Origin: Sphingomonas bacterium | GTDB lineage: Bacteria > Pseudomonadota > Alphaproteobacteria > Sphingomonadales > Sphingomonadaceae | NCBI RefSeq assembly: GCF_028292945.1 | Contig: NZ_JAQGLJ010000007.1 | Location: forward strand, 1 to 64,000 | Direction of reading: 5' to 3' | Length of the DNA: 64,000 nt | Shown: in pieces, positions 36,321-46,173 of the stretch | Numbering within the stretch: the first letter of the stretch is position 1 | Layout: every line of letters begins with the position of its first letter | Position numbers and translations under genes: made by a program | Notes under the pieces: model-generated | Database searches by the model: none | The model's input: only the letters and a program-made list of their open reading frames with translations | What the model was told of the DNA's origin: nothing

Positions 36321-37379
36321 ATGCAGGTCGGCGTCTTCGTGCCCATCAACAACAACGGCTGGCTCATCTCCGAGAACGCGCCGCAGTACCTGCCCTCGTT
36401 CGACCTCAACAAGGCGATCGCGCTCAAGGCGGAGGAGCATGGCCTCGACTTCCTGCTGTCGATGATCAAGCTGCGCGGGTTTGGCGGCAAGACCGAGTTC
36501 TGGGAGTACGGGCTGGAGAGCTTCACGCTGATGGCGGGGCTCGCCGCGGTCACGGAACGGATCAAGATCTACGCCACCTGCCCCACGCTTGTGATCCCAC
36601 CGGCCTTTGCCGCGCGGATGTGCAACACGATCGACTCGATCAGCCACGGCCGCTTCGGACTCAACCTCATCACCGGCTGGCAGAAGCCGGAATACAGCCA
36701 GATGGGGCTGTGGCCGGGCGAGGAGCATTTCCGCAATCGCTACCAGATGCTCGACGAATACGCCCGCATCCTGCGCGAGCTGTGGGAGACCGGCCGGTCC
36801 GATTTCCGCGGCGACTATTACCAGATGGACGACTGCCTGGTCCGGCCGCAGCCAACCGGCGACATGAAGATCATCTGTGCGGGCTCGTCGGACGAGGGCC
36901 TCGCCTTCTCCGCGAAATGGGCGGACTACGCCTTTTGCCTCGGCAAGGGCGTCAACACGCCGACCGCCTTCGCCTTCAACAACGAACGGCTCGCCGCCGC
37001 GACCGCGAAGACCGGGCGCGACGTGTCCGTGTTCGTGCTGGTGATGATCATCGCCGCCGAAACCGACGACGAGGCGATGGCCAAGTGGAAGCACTATAAC
37101 GCCGGTGTCGATGTCGATGCGATCGCCTGGCTCAAGGATCAGGGCGCGGCCGACAAGGTCAATGCGACCACCAACGTCCGCCAGCTCGCCGCGCCCGAAG
37201 GCGCCGTCAACATCAACATGGGCACGCTGGTCGGCAGCTATGCCAGCGTCGCGCGCATGCTCGACGAGATGGCGACCGTGCCGAACACCGGCGGCGTGCT
37301 GTTGACGTTCGACGACTTCCTTGAAGGTATCGAGGCGTTTGGCACGCGCATCCAGCCGTTGATGAAAAGTCGCTCGTAG
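36321..37379 (+). CDS. rutA: Pyrimidine monooxygenase RutA
   Basis: A 352-residue bacterial-luciferase-like flavin monooxygenase beginning '[20 protein letters not shown]', the typical RutA start. '[20 protein letters not shown]', '[20 protein letters not shown]' and '[20 protein letters not shown]' are RutA-like throughout. It opens the uracil/thymine ring between N3 and C4 using FMNH2 and O2, giving ureidoacrylate for RutB. FMNH2 needs a reductase (RutF), which is not in the window. It is last in the operon, 3 nt after rutD, whereas it is first in E. coli. Confidence 0.94.
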   Translation: MQVGVFVPINNNGWLISENAPQYLPSFDLNKAIALKAEEHGLDFLLSMIKLRGFGGKTEFWEYGLESFTLMAGLAAVTERIKIYATCPTLVIPPAFAARMCNTIDSISHGRFGLNLITGWQKPEYSQMGLWPGEEHFRNRYQMLDEYARILRELWETGRSDFRGDYYQMDDCLVRPQPTGDMKIICAGSSDEGLAFSAKWADYAFCLGKGVNTPTAFAFNNERLAAATAKTGRDVSVFVLVMIIAAETDDEAMAKWKHYNAGVDVDAIAWLKDQGAADKVNATTNVRQLAAPEGAVNINMGTLVGSYASVARMLDEMATVPNTGGVLLTFDDFLEGIEAFGTRIQPLMKSRS

Positions 37380-37423
37380 AGCCAGCGCCGTGGGTGGACC
37401 GGTCCGGCAAGTACGCTCAGCTC

Positions 37424-37447
37424 ACCCGGCAACACATCGCGCCGGGT
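37424..37447. terminator. Possible bidirectional terminator hairpin
   Basis: ACCCGGC and GCCGGGT form a 7-bp GC-rich stem with a 10-nt loop between the convergent rutA and decarboxylase ends. No clear T-run follows on either strand, so it may act as a transcript-end stabiliser or be fortuitous. Confidence 0.4.
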
Positions 37448-37450
37448 CGT

Positions 37451-38668
37451 CTAGGGAACGCTGTCGGCGAGGATCTCCACCGCCGCAGGGTGGCCCAGGA
37501 ACGCCGCCGGGCTTGCGGTGGCGCCGTATGCGCCGGCCATGAACACCGCGATCAGGTCGCCCGGTTCGGCGCGAGGCACGCCGATATGGTCGCCGATCCG
37601 GTCGAGCGGCGTGCAGAGCGGGCCGACGACCGACACCTCCTCGATCGCAGCATCGCCCGTCGAGCGGGCGAGCGCGACCGGATAGTTGCGACGTACCACC
37701 GTGCCCAGATTGCCGGTGGCGGCGAGCTGATGGTGCATGCCCCCGTCGCAGACGAGGAAGGTCTCGCCGCCGGACTCCTTCCGGTCGACGACGCGCGTCA
37801 GGTAGACGCCGGCCTCGGCGACCAGCCAGCGACCGAGTTCGATTGCGTAGCGAGTTGTCCGCCCCGCCAGCGCCGCGGTCAGCGCGGCCCCGACGAGCTC
37901 GATGTCCAGCGCCCGGTCGCCGGCGAAGTACGGCACGCCGAAGCCGCCGCCCAGATTGACCAGCGGCGGCTCCGCGCCCGCTTCCGCCGACAGGCGATCC
38001 GTAAGCTCAAGCGTCGCGGCGTGCGTGTCGATGATCGCCTGCGCGTCGAGCGCCTGACTGCCGGCATAGACATGCCATCCGCGCCAGTCCGCCCCGGCCG
38101 CGATCACCCGCCGGGCGAGCGCACCCGCGCGGGCAGCGTCGATGCCGAAGGGCGAAGGCCGCCCGCCCATCCGCATCCCCGACCCGCGCAGTTCCACATC
38201 CGGATTGACGCGGATCGCCAGCCGCGGGGCGATGCCAAGGCGGTCACCGGCAACTAGCGCCCGCTCCGCCTCGCCCTCTGACTCCAGATTGAGCGTCGCA
38301 CCTGCTTCGATTGCGGCGACAAGTTCCGGGTCGCGCTTGCCAGGTCCCGCGAAGCTGATCGCGTCTGCGGGCTTGACCGCCAGCGCCCGGGTCAGCTCGC
38401 CCGCGGAGGCGACATCGAGGCCATCGACGATCGTCGCGACGGCGGCGAGCAGCGGCGGATACGGGTTCGCCTTCATCGCATAATGCAGGTCGACGCCTGG
38501 GAACGCGGCGCGAAAACGTCCGACCCGCGTGCCGACGATCGCGGCGTCATAGACGAAGCAGGGCGTGGTGCCGGCATGCTCGGCCCAGTCGGTGGCCGAT
38601 CGCCCGGCGATGTGGAGTTCACCGCGCTGGTCGGCAAACTCCGGCGGCAGGGGTCCGATCGGCTTCAT
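37451..38668 (-). CDS. PLP-dependent decarboxylase, exosortase-A-system associated
   Basis: 405 residues of the alanine-racemase-like/DapDC fold: 'TPCFVYDAAIVGTRVGRFRA', PLP-lysine segment 'VDLHYAMKANPYPPLLAAVA', phosphate-binding 'PLVNLGGGFGVPYFAGD', and FLVCDGGMHH plus 'VVGPLCTPLDRIGDHIGVPR' at the C-terminus. It resembles the decarboxylases that accompany exosortase-A/PEP-CTERM polysaccharide loci rather than housekeeping LysA. Its ATG overlaps the stop of the upstream acyl-CoA ligase (ATGA), the usual pairing in those loci. The amino-acid substrate is not known. Confidence 0.85.
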   Translation of the reverse strand: MKPIGPLPPEFADQRGELHIAGRSATDWAEHAGTTPCFVYDAAIVGTRVGRFRAAFPGVDLHYAMKANPYPPLLAAVATIVDGLDVASAGELTRALAVKPADAISFAGPGKRDPELVAAIEAGATLNLESEGEAERALVAGDRLGIAPRLAIRVNPDVELRGSGMRMGGRPSPFGIDAARAGALARRVIAAGADWRGWHVYAGSQALDAQAIIDTHAATLELTDRLSAEAGAEPPLVNLGGGFGVPYFAGDRALDIELVGAALTAALAGRTTRYAIELGRWLVAEAGVYLTRVVDRKESGGETFLVCDGGMHHQLAATGNLGTVVRRNYPVALARSTGDAAIEEVSVVGPLCTPLDRIGDHIGVPRAEPGDLIAVFMAGAYGATASPAAFLGHPAAVEILADSVP

Positions 38669-40170
38669 GCCGCCCGGACCTGCGTCGCAATCGCCGATCG
38701 GTCCAGCTTGCCGTTCGCATTACGCGGCAGCTCGTCGTGCCAGACATAATGTTGTGGCTGCATGAAGCTCGGCAGCTCGGACCGCAGTCGCGCGCGCAGG
38801 TCCGCTTCGCGGTCGGCCACGCCCGCCACCACCACCACGATCGCCTGGCCCAGCCGCTCGTCGGGAACGCCCACCGCCACCGCCTCGCGTGCCTCGCCCC
38901 CGGCGAGCACCGCTTCCTCGATTTCCAGCGGGCTGAGACGGTTGCCCGCCGACTTGATCATCTCGTCGTCGCGACCCACGAAACGGAACAGACCGTCCGC
39001 CCCTACGGTGACCGTGTCGCCGGACCAGGCCGCCGTGCCGCCCGATTGCGACCATCTCGGTGCAGGGCGGAAGCGCTCGGCGGTACGCGCCGGGTCGCGC
39101 CAATACCCCTGCGCGACCAGCGGCCCGGCATGGACGAGTTGACCCGGCTCGCCGGGCTGGGCGCGGTCGCCGCTCGCGGTCACGGCCATGACCTCTGCGA
39201 AGGGGATGGCGCTGCCGATCGAATCCGGGTTCGCGTCGACCAGCGCCGGATCGAGATAGGTGGAGCGGAACGCCTCGGTCAGGCCGTACATGGCGTAAAG
39301 GTCGGCCTGCGCGAACCGCGCGCGGAGGCCGCGAACGAGGCGCGGCGTCAGCGCACCGCCGGTGTTGGTGAGCCGCGCCAGCCGCGCGGCGGTCTCGGCC
39401 GGCCAGTCCGCTTCGAGAAGCTGCACCCACAGCGGCGGCACGCCGGCAAGCGACGTCGCCTCGAACCGCGCGACCGCCTTCACCACGTCGCGCGGGGACA
39501 GATAGTCGAGCGGCACCGCGCTGGCACCGGCATACCAGGTTGAGAGCAACTGGCTCTGTCCGTAATCGAACGACAGCGGCAGGACGGCAAGAACGCGGTC
39601 CTGCGGCGCCACCTTGAGATAGTGCGCGACCGACACCGCCCCCAGCCACAGGTTGGCGTGAGACAGCATCACGCCCTTGGGGCGGCCGGTCGAACCGGAG
39701 GTGTAGAGGATGGCGGCGAGAGCGTGCGGGTCCGCTTGTGACCGCGCTCTGTGCCCGGCCTGGGCATCGCGGACGCTGGTCTCGTCGACCACGGTGCATT
39801 CGCCGGTCACATCGGCCGGATCGAGCGTGGCCGCACGCGCCTCTTGCGTCACCAACAGCCGTGCGCCGCTGTCCGCGAGGATATGCGCGACCTGCGCGCG
39901 GCGGAGCGCCGGGTTGATCGGCACATGCACCAGCCCCACGCGCGCGGCCGCCAGCGGCATCAGGCACGCGACGCGCGTCTTTGGTAACCATGTCGCGACC
40001 CGTTCGCCCGGCGGGAGCCCCTGCCCCGACAGCCAGCCAGCCATCGCGCCGATCGCGGCTTCCGCCTGCGCGAAGGTCATGGTGCCGTCGCGATCAACCA
40101 GCGCCGCGTCCGCCGCCGCACCGCGCAGGATGTGATCGAGGGGGTATGGACTAGGGTCGAGCGCGATCAT
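38665..40170 (-). CDS. Acyl-CoA ligase (AMP-forming), exosortase-A-system associated
   Basis: A 501-residue ANL enzyme: 'LAAILYTSGSTGRPKGVMLS', 'LPLSFDYGQSQLLSTWYAGA', YAMYGLTEAFRSTYLD, 'GLFRFVGRDDEMIKSAGNRL' and LPRNANGKLDRSAI. The 'SFDYGQSQLL' region and the partnership with the PLP decarboxylase match the ligases of exosortase-A loci. The ATG at 40170 (MIALDPSPYPLDHIL) is preferred over a longer frame because the extra residues run into the promoter region shared with the divergent deacetylase. Confidence 0.85.
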   Translation of the reverse strand: MIALDPSPYPLDHILRGAAADAALVDRDGTMTFAQAEAAIGAMAGWLSGQGLPPGERVATWLPKTRVACLMPLAAARVGLVHVPINPALRRAQVAHILADSGARLLVTQEARAATLDPADVTGECTVVDETSVRDAQAGHRARSQADPHALAAILYTSGSTGRPKGVMLSHANLWLGAVSVAHYLKVAPQDRVLAVLPLSFDYGQSQLLSTWYAGASAVPLDYLSPRDVVKAVARFEATSLAGVPPLWVQLLEADWPAETAARLARLTNTGGALTPRLVRGLRARFAQADLYAMYGLTEAFRSTYLDPALVDANPDSIGSAIPFAEVMAVTASGDRAQPGEPGQLVHAGPLVAQGYWRDPARTAERFRPAPRWSQSGGTAAWSGDTVTVGADGLFRFVGRDDEMIKSAGNRLSPLEIEEAVLAGGEAREAVAVGVPDERLGQAIVVVVAGVADREADLRARLRSELPSFMQPQHYVWHDELPRNANGKLDRSAIATQVRAA

Positions 40171-40269
40171 GCCTGCGCCATAACGCGCAGACATTGCCAA
40201 TTCACGCACCGTCCGATCGCCTGGCTCAACAAGGTCCTTTGTTAACCGCAAAATGCGACATACTCGGTC

Positions 40270-41352
40270 ATGCAGGAACTAAATCATCGCGAGTTGGCCG
40301 GTTCAAGGCCGGTCGAGATCGCCTGGGGCCACCCTGTCGAACCGTCAGCAACGCGAGAGCTCATGTCGATCGTCGCCTCTACCCGACGGATAGACGTCGC
40401 GCCGCCAACGAACGCGCAGGCCGTGCTGTCGCCGGATTTCGGACGTCGCTTCACGATCTTCGCCGATGCGGAAGAGGAATTCGACTGGAGCCGCCCGTTG
40501 CGCCGCAACGCGACAGCGACCACCGCGATAGCGGCCTTGCCCGCGGCGACGAGACGGCTGAACGATCGTGGCGTGGTTCCCGCCTATCTCGTCGACTTCC
40601 CCGTGGTCGATCAGGAACGCAGCGCCGCGACGATGCGCGCGATGGTCGATGACGGCGAGTGCACCTTCGGCACGCAGCTTCACCCCTGGGTCAATCCGCC
40701 ATTCGACGAGATCGTGTCCGGTCCTAACAGCTTCGCCGGATCGCTGCCGATCGAGCTGGAGCGCGCAAAGCTGCGCGCCCTGACCGAAAAGATCACCGAA
40801 ACGCTGGGCAGCCGCCCGGTCGTCTATCGTGCCGGGCGCTATGGCGTCGGTGCGAACACGGCCGCGCTCCTGCTCGAACAGGGCTACCGCATGGACGTGT
40901 CCGTGCGATCCCTGTTCGACTATTCGGCGGAAGGCGGCGCCGATTTCACCCGGCATCCGATCACCCCGTACTGGCTGACGGACGGGCTGCTGGAAGCCCC
41001 GCTCACCGCCGGGTTTATCGGCGCATTGCGACGGTGGCCGGCGTTGTTCGGGGTGCCACGGCTGCGTGGCCCGATGGCGGCCTGCGGGATGCTCGGTCGC
41101 GTGCCGCTGACGCCCGAAGGCACGCCGCTCTCCGAGGCGCTAACGCTGCTGCGTCACCTGCTCGACAACGACGTGCGGCTGTTCAGCCTGTCGTTCCACA
41201 CGCCGTCGGTCGAGATCGGACATACACCCTATGTCCGCGACCAAGCGGACCTGCGGCAGTTCTGGGCATGGTGGGACGGCGTCTTCGACCTGTTCGCGCG
41301 CGAGAACGTGCTGCCTTGCGTTCCCGCCGACATCCTGGCCGCCGCTCGCTGA
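40270..41352 (+). CDS. Polysaccharide deacetylase family (WalW-like) protein
   Basis: 360 residues. After a variable N-terminus comes 'FTIFADAEEEFDWSRPLRRN', then 'VPAYLVDFPVVDQERSAATM', 'CTFGTQLHPWVNPPFDEIV' and 'PVVYRAGRYGVGANTAALLL'. These blocks match WalW-type proteins of the NodB/polysaccharide deacetylase superfamily, with the HPW His and upstream Asp positions expected for metal binding. It may deacetylate a cell-surface glycan, though family activity is mostly unproven. It is divergent from the acyl-CoA ligase and convergent with the flippase. Confidence 0.8.
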   Translation: MQELNHRELAGSRPVEIAWGHPVEPSATRELMSIVASTRRIDVAPPTNAQAVLSPDFGRRFTIFADAEEEFDWSRPLRRNATATTAIAALPAATRRLNDRGVVPAYLVDFPVVDQERSAATMRAMVDDGECTFGTQLHPWVNPPFDEIVSGPNSFAGSLPIELERAKLRALTEKITETLGSRPVVYRAGRYGVGANTAALLLEQGYRMDVSVRSLFDYSAEGGADFTRHPITPYWLTDGLLEAPLTAGFIGALRRWPALFGVPRLRGPMAACGMLGRVPLTPEGTPLSEALTLLRHLLDNDVRLFSLSFHTPSVEIGHTPYVRDQADLRQFWAWWDGVFDLFARENVLPCVPADILAAAR

Positions 41353-41360
41353 GGTGGTCG

Positions 41361-42836
41361 CTAGCGAGCTGCCCGCCGGGAGAACAGCCGCCAGATTTCC
41401 AGCACCGTTGGCCGCGCGACTGCCATGATCAGCCCTGAATAAACCAAGCCGCCGGTCGCAACCAGCACGGCCAGGCGCAACGGCGTGGCAATCTCGCCGA
41501 GCCACCGGTCCACCCCCAGCACGACCAGCGCCATGCCGGCAGCACACAACAATGCCGGTGCGATCGCGCGAGCGAGCGTCGCCACGCGGATGCCGATGAC
41601 GGGCATGGCAAGCGATGCGGTCACCAGCGTCAGGATGGGAAATCCGATCAGCCAGGCCCTCGCCAGACCCAGCGCGCCGTCGGCCACCCCGAAGAAGAAT
41701 GCCACCGGCATGATGATCGCCCCGGCGGCGGCGGACAGCACCTGGATCTTGGGATGGCCGAGCGCGCTGGTCGCGGGCGTGAACATGATCTGCAGCACGA
41801 CGAACGGCATGGCGAGCGCGAGCATCGTCACGATAGCGGGAATCTCGCGCCATTTCGCGCCGAGCATCGTCGCGACCAGCGGCTCCGCGGTGATCGCCAG
41901 GCCGAGGAACAGCGGCATGGTCGCAAGCATCACGATCCGCACCGACTTCTCGAACGCGCGCGCCGCTTCCAGCCGATCGCCCTGCAGCCGCGCATAGGCG
42001 GTGAACGCCACCTCGTTCAGCGGCGGCACGAATTTGGACGAGACGATCTGCGCGAGGAACAGCGCCGTCGTGTACAGGCCAAGGCTATGCACATCGAGCG
42101 TTCGGGCGCCGATGATCACGTCCGACTGTGTCTGCACCAGCCATAAGGCGGTGCTGACCAGCATTGCTCCACCGAACCGGAGCGTCGCCCCCGCTCCGCT
42201 GAAATCGAAAATCGGCCGCAGCCGCATCGGTGAGGCGAGCGTCATCCCGATCGCGCGCGTGCAGACCATGGCCAGCGGCGCGAATACCAGCGTCCAGACC
42301 GCGAACCCGGCGACCGCGCAGGCGACCGACGCCAGCGCCCCCGCGAGCGCGGACAGGAGATTGACCTGCGCCTGGCGCTTGAAGTCCATCGCCCGCCCCA
42401 GCAGTGCGGCGGGGACCAGGATGAACGGGTTCGCGAGATACAGCAGCGCCTGCACGACCAGCAGCTTCGCGACGATCGGCTGATCGTAATAATCGGCGAT
42501 GAACGGCGCGAGCAGCACCTGGGCGAGCGCGATCCCGCCGTTGAGCAGCAAAAGGATCCCGAACACCTGCCCGACCTCGCGCTCGCCGACATGCTTTGCC
42601 CGCACCAGCGCATCGGAAAAGCCGCTGCCATTCAGCAGGCTGAGCAGGATCAACACGACCTGCGACATCGCGAACAGCCCGTAATCGGCGGGGTTGAGCA
42701 GGCGGATCACAACAAAGGTCGCGCTCCACACCACCATCTGCGCGACGATCTGGCTTCCCGAACGCCACAGCACCGCGCTGACGACGCGCGCGCCCAGAGG
42801 TGTGATGGCGGGAGCTTGGGCGGGCATCGAGGTCAA
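41361..42836 (-). CDS. Lipopolysaccharide/exopolysaccharide flippase (Wzx-like, MOP superfamily)
   Basis: A 491-residue polytopic protein with twelve to fourteen hydrophobic segments. 'SGSQIVAQMVVWSATFVVIR' with LLNPADYGLFAMSQVVLILL, and later 'KFVPPLNEVAFTAYARLQGD', are typical of Polysacc_synt_3-type Wzx proteins. It should flip undecaprenyl-linked repeat units to the periplasmic face. It is the only flippase of this type in the window, so it may serve the polymerase at 9.7 kb, the exosortase-associated glycan, or both. It shares a 160-bp divergent region with the GNAT gene at 42997. Confidence 0.9.
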   Translation of the reverse strand: MTSMPAQAPAITPLGARVVSAVLWRSGSQIVAQMVVWSATFVVIRLLNPADYGLFAMSQVVLILLSLLNGSGFSDALVRAKHVGEREVGQVFGILLLLNGGIALAQVLLAPFIADYYDQPIVAKLLVVQALLYLANPFILVPAALLGRAMDFKRQAQVNLLSALAGALASVACAVAGFAVWTLVFAPLAMVCTRAIGMTLASPMRLRPIFDFSGAGATLRFGGAMLVSTALWLVQTQSDVIIGARTLDVHSLGLYTTALFLAQIVSSKFVPPLNEVAFTAYARLQGDRLEAARAFEKSVRIVMLATMPLFLGLAITAEPLVATMLGAKWREIPAIVTMLALAMPFVVLQIMFTPATSALGHPKIQVLSAAAGAIIMPVAFFFGVADGALGLARAWLIGFPILTLVTASLAMPVIGIRVATLARAIAPALLCAAGMALVVLGVDRWLGEIATPLRLAVLVATGGLVYSGLIMAVARPTVLEIWRLFSRRAAR

Positions 42837-42996
42837 ACAGCTTCCAGTATAGCGCGGTCGCGGCAGACGGACCGCGCAAGCTTACCCCTAGCCGTCCAGC
42901 CGTGCACGAAGCGTGAATCGCGTGGGAGGTTTCGGCGTTTCTTAACCGCTCGCTCGCTAGTGCTTCGGGCACAGGATCAAAGGATTACGGACCGAC

Positions 42997-44244
42997 ATGC
43001 AGCCGACCGGCATGGCCCACAGGTTGGCGGGAGCACCGTTGTTGCCGCCAGCGGCGGCAAGGCTTCGGGAACGCGCGCCTGCGGCCGACTACACCATCAG
43101 CGTCGACGTGGTGCCGCTGTCCGCCGGCGATCCCCGGTACGCCCGGGCGTGGGACGATCTCGCGCGCGCGGCAAGCGAACCCAATGTCTTCGCCGAACGC
43201 TGGTTCGTGGCGGCCGGCGTCGCCAACCTGCCGCAGGGCGAGGGCGCGCGCATGCTGCGCGTCTGGCGGGGTGCACCGGGCGGCGAGCTGATCGGGCTGT
43301 TCCCGTTCGCGATCCTGCCGCGCTACGGCCGACTTCCGCTTCGCCATGTTCAGAACTGGCTGCACCACCACAGCTTCCTCGGCACTCCCCTGCTGCGCGC
43401 GGGGCAGGAGCAGGCGGCATGGACCGCGATCCTCACCGCCCTCGACCAGACGCCCTCGGCCGTCGGACTGCTGCACATCAACGGACTGGTCGAGGCGGGG
43501 CCGGTGCATCGCGCGCTGATCGCCGCCGCCGCCGCGCTGCACCGCCCTTGCGACGTCGTTCACCGTATCGAACGCGCGCTGCTCCAGAGCGAGTTGACCC
43601 CCGTCGCCTATTATGAGGCGACTGTGCGTAAGAAGAAGCGCAAGGAGTTGAAGCGCCTGGAGACGCGGCTCGCGGAGCAGGGCGCGGTAGTCCTGCGCCG
43701 GCTGCAATCCGGCGATGACCTCACCTCGTGGTGCGACGACTTCCTGCGGCTGGAAAATGCGGGCTGGAAGGGCAGCGCGGGTTCGGCCTTGGCGGCCACG
43801 CCGGGAACCGACCGTTTCTTCCGCGACGCGCTTGCCGGTGCGCACGCGGCCGGTCGGCTGGAGATGATCCGGCTCGACCTGGACGGGCGCGCGATCGCCA
43901 TGCTCGTGAACCTGTATGCATCGCCGGGGGCATTTTCCTTCAAGACCGCGTTCGACGAAGATCTGGCTCGATTCTCGCCCGGCGTCCTGCTCCAGCTGGA
44001 AAACCTGGCCGTGCTGGACCGGCCGGACATCGCCTGGGTGGACAGCTGCGCGGTCGAGCAACACCCGATGATCAACAGCCTGTGGGCACAGCGCCGATCC
44101 GTGGTGCGGGTCAGCGTGCCGCTGTCGGGCTGGCGACGCGGTGCCGCCTTTCGCGTGGCGAGAGCGGCCGAGCGGACGGCCGATGCGCTTAAAAACTATC
44201 GCCGTCGTCCCCGCCCGACGCAACCGGATGAAGCTGATGCCTGA
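42997..44244 (+). CDS. GNAT-fold (BioF2/CelD-like) acyltransferase, first copy
   Basis: A 415-residue double-GNAT protein: 'ASEPNVFAERWFVAAGVANL', 'GELIGLFPFAILPRYGRLPL', 'YYEATVRKKKRKELKRLETR' (the basic Arg/Lys helix common to this family), and 'FSFKTAFDEDLARFSPGVLL'. CelD/FemAB-like proteins appear in polysaccharide and exosortase loci and probably acylate a sugar or peptide amine. It opens a tight run of six genes. The next gene starts inside its 3' end. Confidence 0.8.
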   Translation: MQPTGMAHRLAGAPLLPPAAARLRERAPAADYTISVDVVPLSAGDPRYARAWDDLARAASEPNVFAERWFVAAGVANLPQGEGARMLRVWRGAPGGELIGLFPFAILPRYGRLPLRHVQNWLHHHSFLGTPLLRAGQEQAAWTAILTALDQTPSAVGLLHINGLVEAGPVHRALIAAAAALHRPCDVVHRIERALLQSELTPVAYYEATVRKKKRKELKRLETRLAEQGAVVLRRLQSGDDLTSWCDDFLRLENAGWKGSAGSALAATPGTDRFFRDALAGAHAAGRLEMIRLDLDGRAIAMLVNLYASPGAFSFKTAFDEDLARFSPGVLLQLENLAVLDRPDIAWVDSCAVEQHPMINSLWAQRRSVVRVSVPLSGWRRGAAFRVARAAERTADALKNYRRRPRPTQPDEADA

Positions 44245-45094
44245 TCGCTATTTCGCCAACGATGCGCAGCGTATCTTCGCCGGACTCTACCCGGAAGTCG
44301 CCGGGAAGTTTACGCATCGCCTGGCGGAGCACCCCTTGTTTGAGTTCGAGGCGCTCGCGCAACTGGCGAGCCGAATGCGCCCGTGCGACGTCGAACAGAA
44401 CCTCGCCGCGCTGCCGATCGGCGTCGACCCGGCGGCGCTGCGCGACAATGGCCTGTCGATTGTCGAGACCATCCGCTCGATCGAGCACAACGGCTCCTGG
44501 CTCGTGCTCAAGTTCGTCGAGCAGGATCCGACCTATCGCGAGCTGCTCGACGCGGTGCTCGACGAGCTCGCGCCCGCGGTCGCATCGCGCACCGGGCCGA
44601 TGCTCAAGCGCGAGGCATTCATCTTCGTCTCGTCGCCCAACGCGACCACCCCGTTCCATTTCGACCCCGAGCACAACATCCTGCTCCAGCTCCGTGGCGA
44701 AAAGGTCATGACGGTCTTTCCAGCCGGCGACGAGGAGGTCGCCGCGCCCGAGGAGCACGAACGCTTCCACCTCGGCGGTCATCGCAACCTGCCCTATGAC
44801 GAAACATTCGGCGCGAAGGGCTGCGCGCACACGCTGCGATCGGGAGAGGCGATATACGTCCCCGTCAAGGCGCCGCATTGGGTGCGCAACGGGCCTGCGC
44901 CGTCGGTGTCCTTCTCCGTCACCTGGCGCTCCGAATGGAGTTATCGCGAGGCGAGCGCGCACGGGCTGAACAACATCATGCGGCGCGCAGGCCTCAACCC
45001 CTCGGCACCTGAGCGCTTCCCCCGGCAGAACCACGTCAAGTCGCTGGCGTACCGCGCGGTCGACAAGGCGCGTCGCGCGATCGTCCGTTCCTGA
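44228..45094 (+). CDS. JmjC/cupin-like Fe(II)-dependent oxygenase family protein
   Basis: 288 residues with a cupin_8/JmjC core: 'TTPFHFDPEHNILLQLRGEK' gives the iron-binding His144-x-Asp146, and 'YVPVKAPHWVRNG' the distal His217. Bacterial members hydroxylate proteins or small substrates using 2-oxoglutarate. The ATG at 44228 overlaps the upstream GNAT gene by 17 nt (a second ATG at 44237 is possible), and the next GNAT gene starts 2 nt after its stop. Sandwiched between two acyltransferases, it may hydroxylate or tailor the same surface molecule. Confidence 0.8.
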   Translation: MKLMPDRYFANDAQRIFAGLYPEVAGKFTHRLAEHPLFEFEALAQLASRMRPCDVEQNLAALPIGVDPAALRDNGLSIVETIRSIEHNGSWLVLKFVEQDPTYRELLDAVLDELAPAVASRTGPMLKREAFIFVSSPNATTPFHFDPEHNILLQLRGEKVMTVFPAGDEEVAAPEEHERFHLGGHRNLPYDETFGAKGCAHTLRSGEAIYVPVKAPHWVRNGPAPSVSFSVTWRSEWSYREASAHGLNNIMRRAGLNPSAPERFPRQNHVKSLAYRAVDKARRAIVRS

Positions 45095-45096
45095 CC

Positions 45097-46173
45097 ATGG
45101 CCAGCTCCCCGCGCGCCATTTCCCTGCCCGCGACCGATATCGCGCCCGCGATTCAGACGGCGCTGCTTCACGGCATCGACGCGATCGCGGCCGATGCGGC
45201 AGGTGCGCTGGATCGTGAGCGCCAGCCGTCGATGTATAATCGGCTCGATTGGCTGCGGCTGACGGCGGCCCACGTTCTCGCTGACTGCCGGCTATTGTGC
45301 GTGCGCGCGCGCGCGGCGGACGGCAGCGCGCGATTGTTCCTCGCCGGCGGTGATAAGCGGTGCGCGCGCGCCTTCGCGGGCTGGTACACCCTGGACGTCT
45401 CACCGGCCTTTTCGCCGGGCACGTCGCGGGCCAGGCAGGTGCAGCTCCTGGCCGAAGTCGCCGGCGCCCTGCGTCGCGACTTCGATCGCATCGATCTTCA
45501 GCCGGTCGCGGCGGCGACGGCCGATCTGGTTCGAGAAGCGTTTTCGCGCGTCGGGTGGTGGACCGTGGAAGCGGACGCGACGGCGAACTGGGTTGCCGAT
45601 GTCAAAGGCATCGGCTTCGATGAGTATTGGCGCGCGCGGCCTTCCCGCCTTAGAAACACGGTACGCCGCAAGCTCAAGGACAGCGGGCTGGAAACGCGAG
45701 TCTTCCGGCATTTCGACCCGGCCGCATGGGCCGATTACGAGGCCGTCTACGCCGCCAGCTGGAAACCACAGGAAGGATCGCCCGCCTTCCTCCGCGCGCT
45801 CGCCGAGATCGAAGGCGAGGCCGGGTGCCTGCGCCTGGCGCTCGCCTATCGCGACGGTCGGCCGGTCGCCGGCCAGTTCTGGACGGTCGATCGCGGGATC
45901 GCGACGATCCACAAGCTGGCCTACGTCGAAGCGGAAAAGGCCGCGTCACCGGGCACGGTGTTGAGCCACGCGACCTTCCGCCACGTCCTGGAGGAGGATC
46001 GCCCGGACCTGATCGACTATGGCAATGGCGACGAGCCCTACAAGGCGGAATGGATGACCCGGCGCCGCATGACGCGACGCATAACGATGTTCAATCAGCG
46101 TAGCCTGGGGGGGGTCGCGGCCGCCGCGCGGTCGGCGGCGGTCACGCTGATCCGCCGTAGCCGCCATGACTGA
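45097..46173 (+). CDS. GNAT-fold (BioF2/CelD-like) acyltransferase, second copy
   Basis: A 358-residue protein of the same superfamily as the gene at 42997 but clearly diverged. 'FDEYWRARPSRLRNTVRRKL' is the basic helix, 'YEAVYAASWKPQEGSPAFLR' and 'LALAYRDGRPVAGQFWTVDR' are the acyl-CoA-binding blocks, and 'DLIDYGNGDEPYKAEWM' matches exosortase-associated FemAB-like members. It starts 2 nt after the JmjC gene and overlaps the next by 8 nt. The donor and acceptor are unknown. Confidence 0.8.
   Translation: MASSPRAISLPATDIAPAIQTALLHGIDAIAADAAGALDRERQPSMYNRLDWLRLTAAHVLADCRLLCVRARAADGSARLFLAGGDKRCARAFAGWYTLDVSPAFSPGTSRARQVQLLAEVAGALRRDFDRIDLQPVAAATADLVREAFSRVGWWTVEADATANWVADVKGIGFDEYWRARPSRLRNTVRRKLKDSGLETRVFRHFDPAAWADYEAVYAASWKPQEGSPAFLRALAEIEGEAGCLRLALAYRDGRPVAGQFWTVDRGIATIHKLAYVEAEKAASPGTVLSHATFRHVLEEDRPDLIDYGNGDEPYKAEWMTRRRMTRRITMFNQRSLGGVAAAARSAAVTLIRRSRHD

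Noticed and set aside
35460-37094. 544-codon minus-strand open frame
   Set aside because: Antisense shadow of rutD and rutA.
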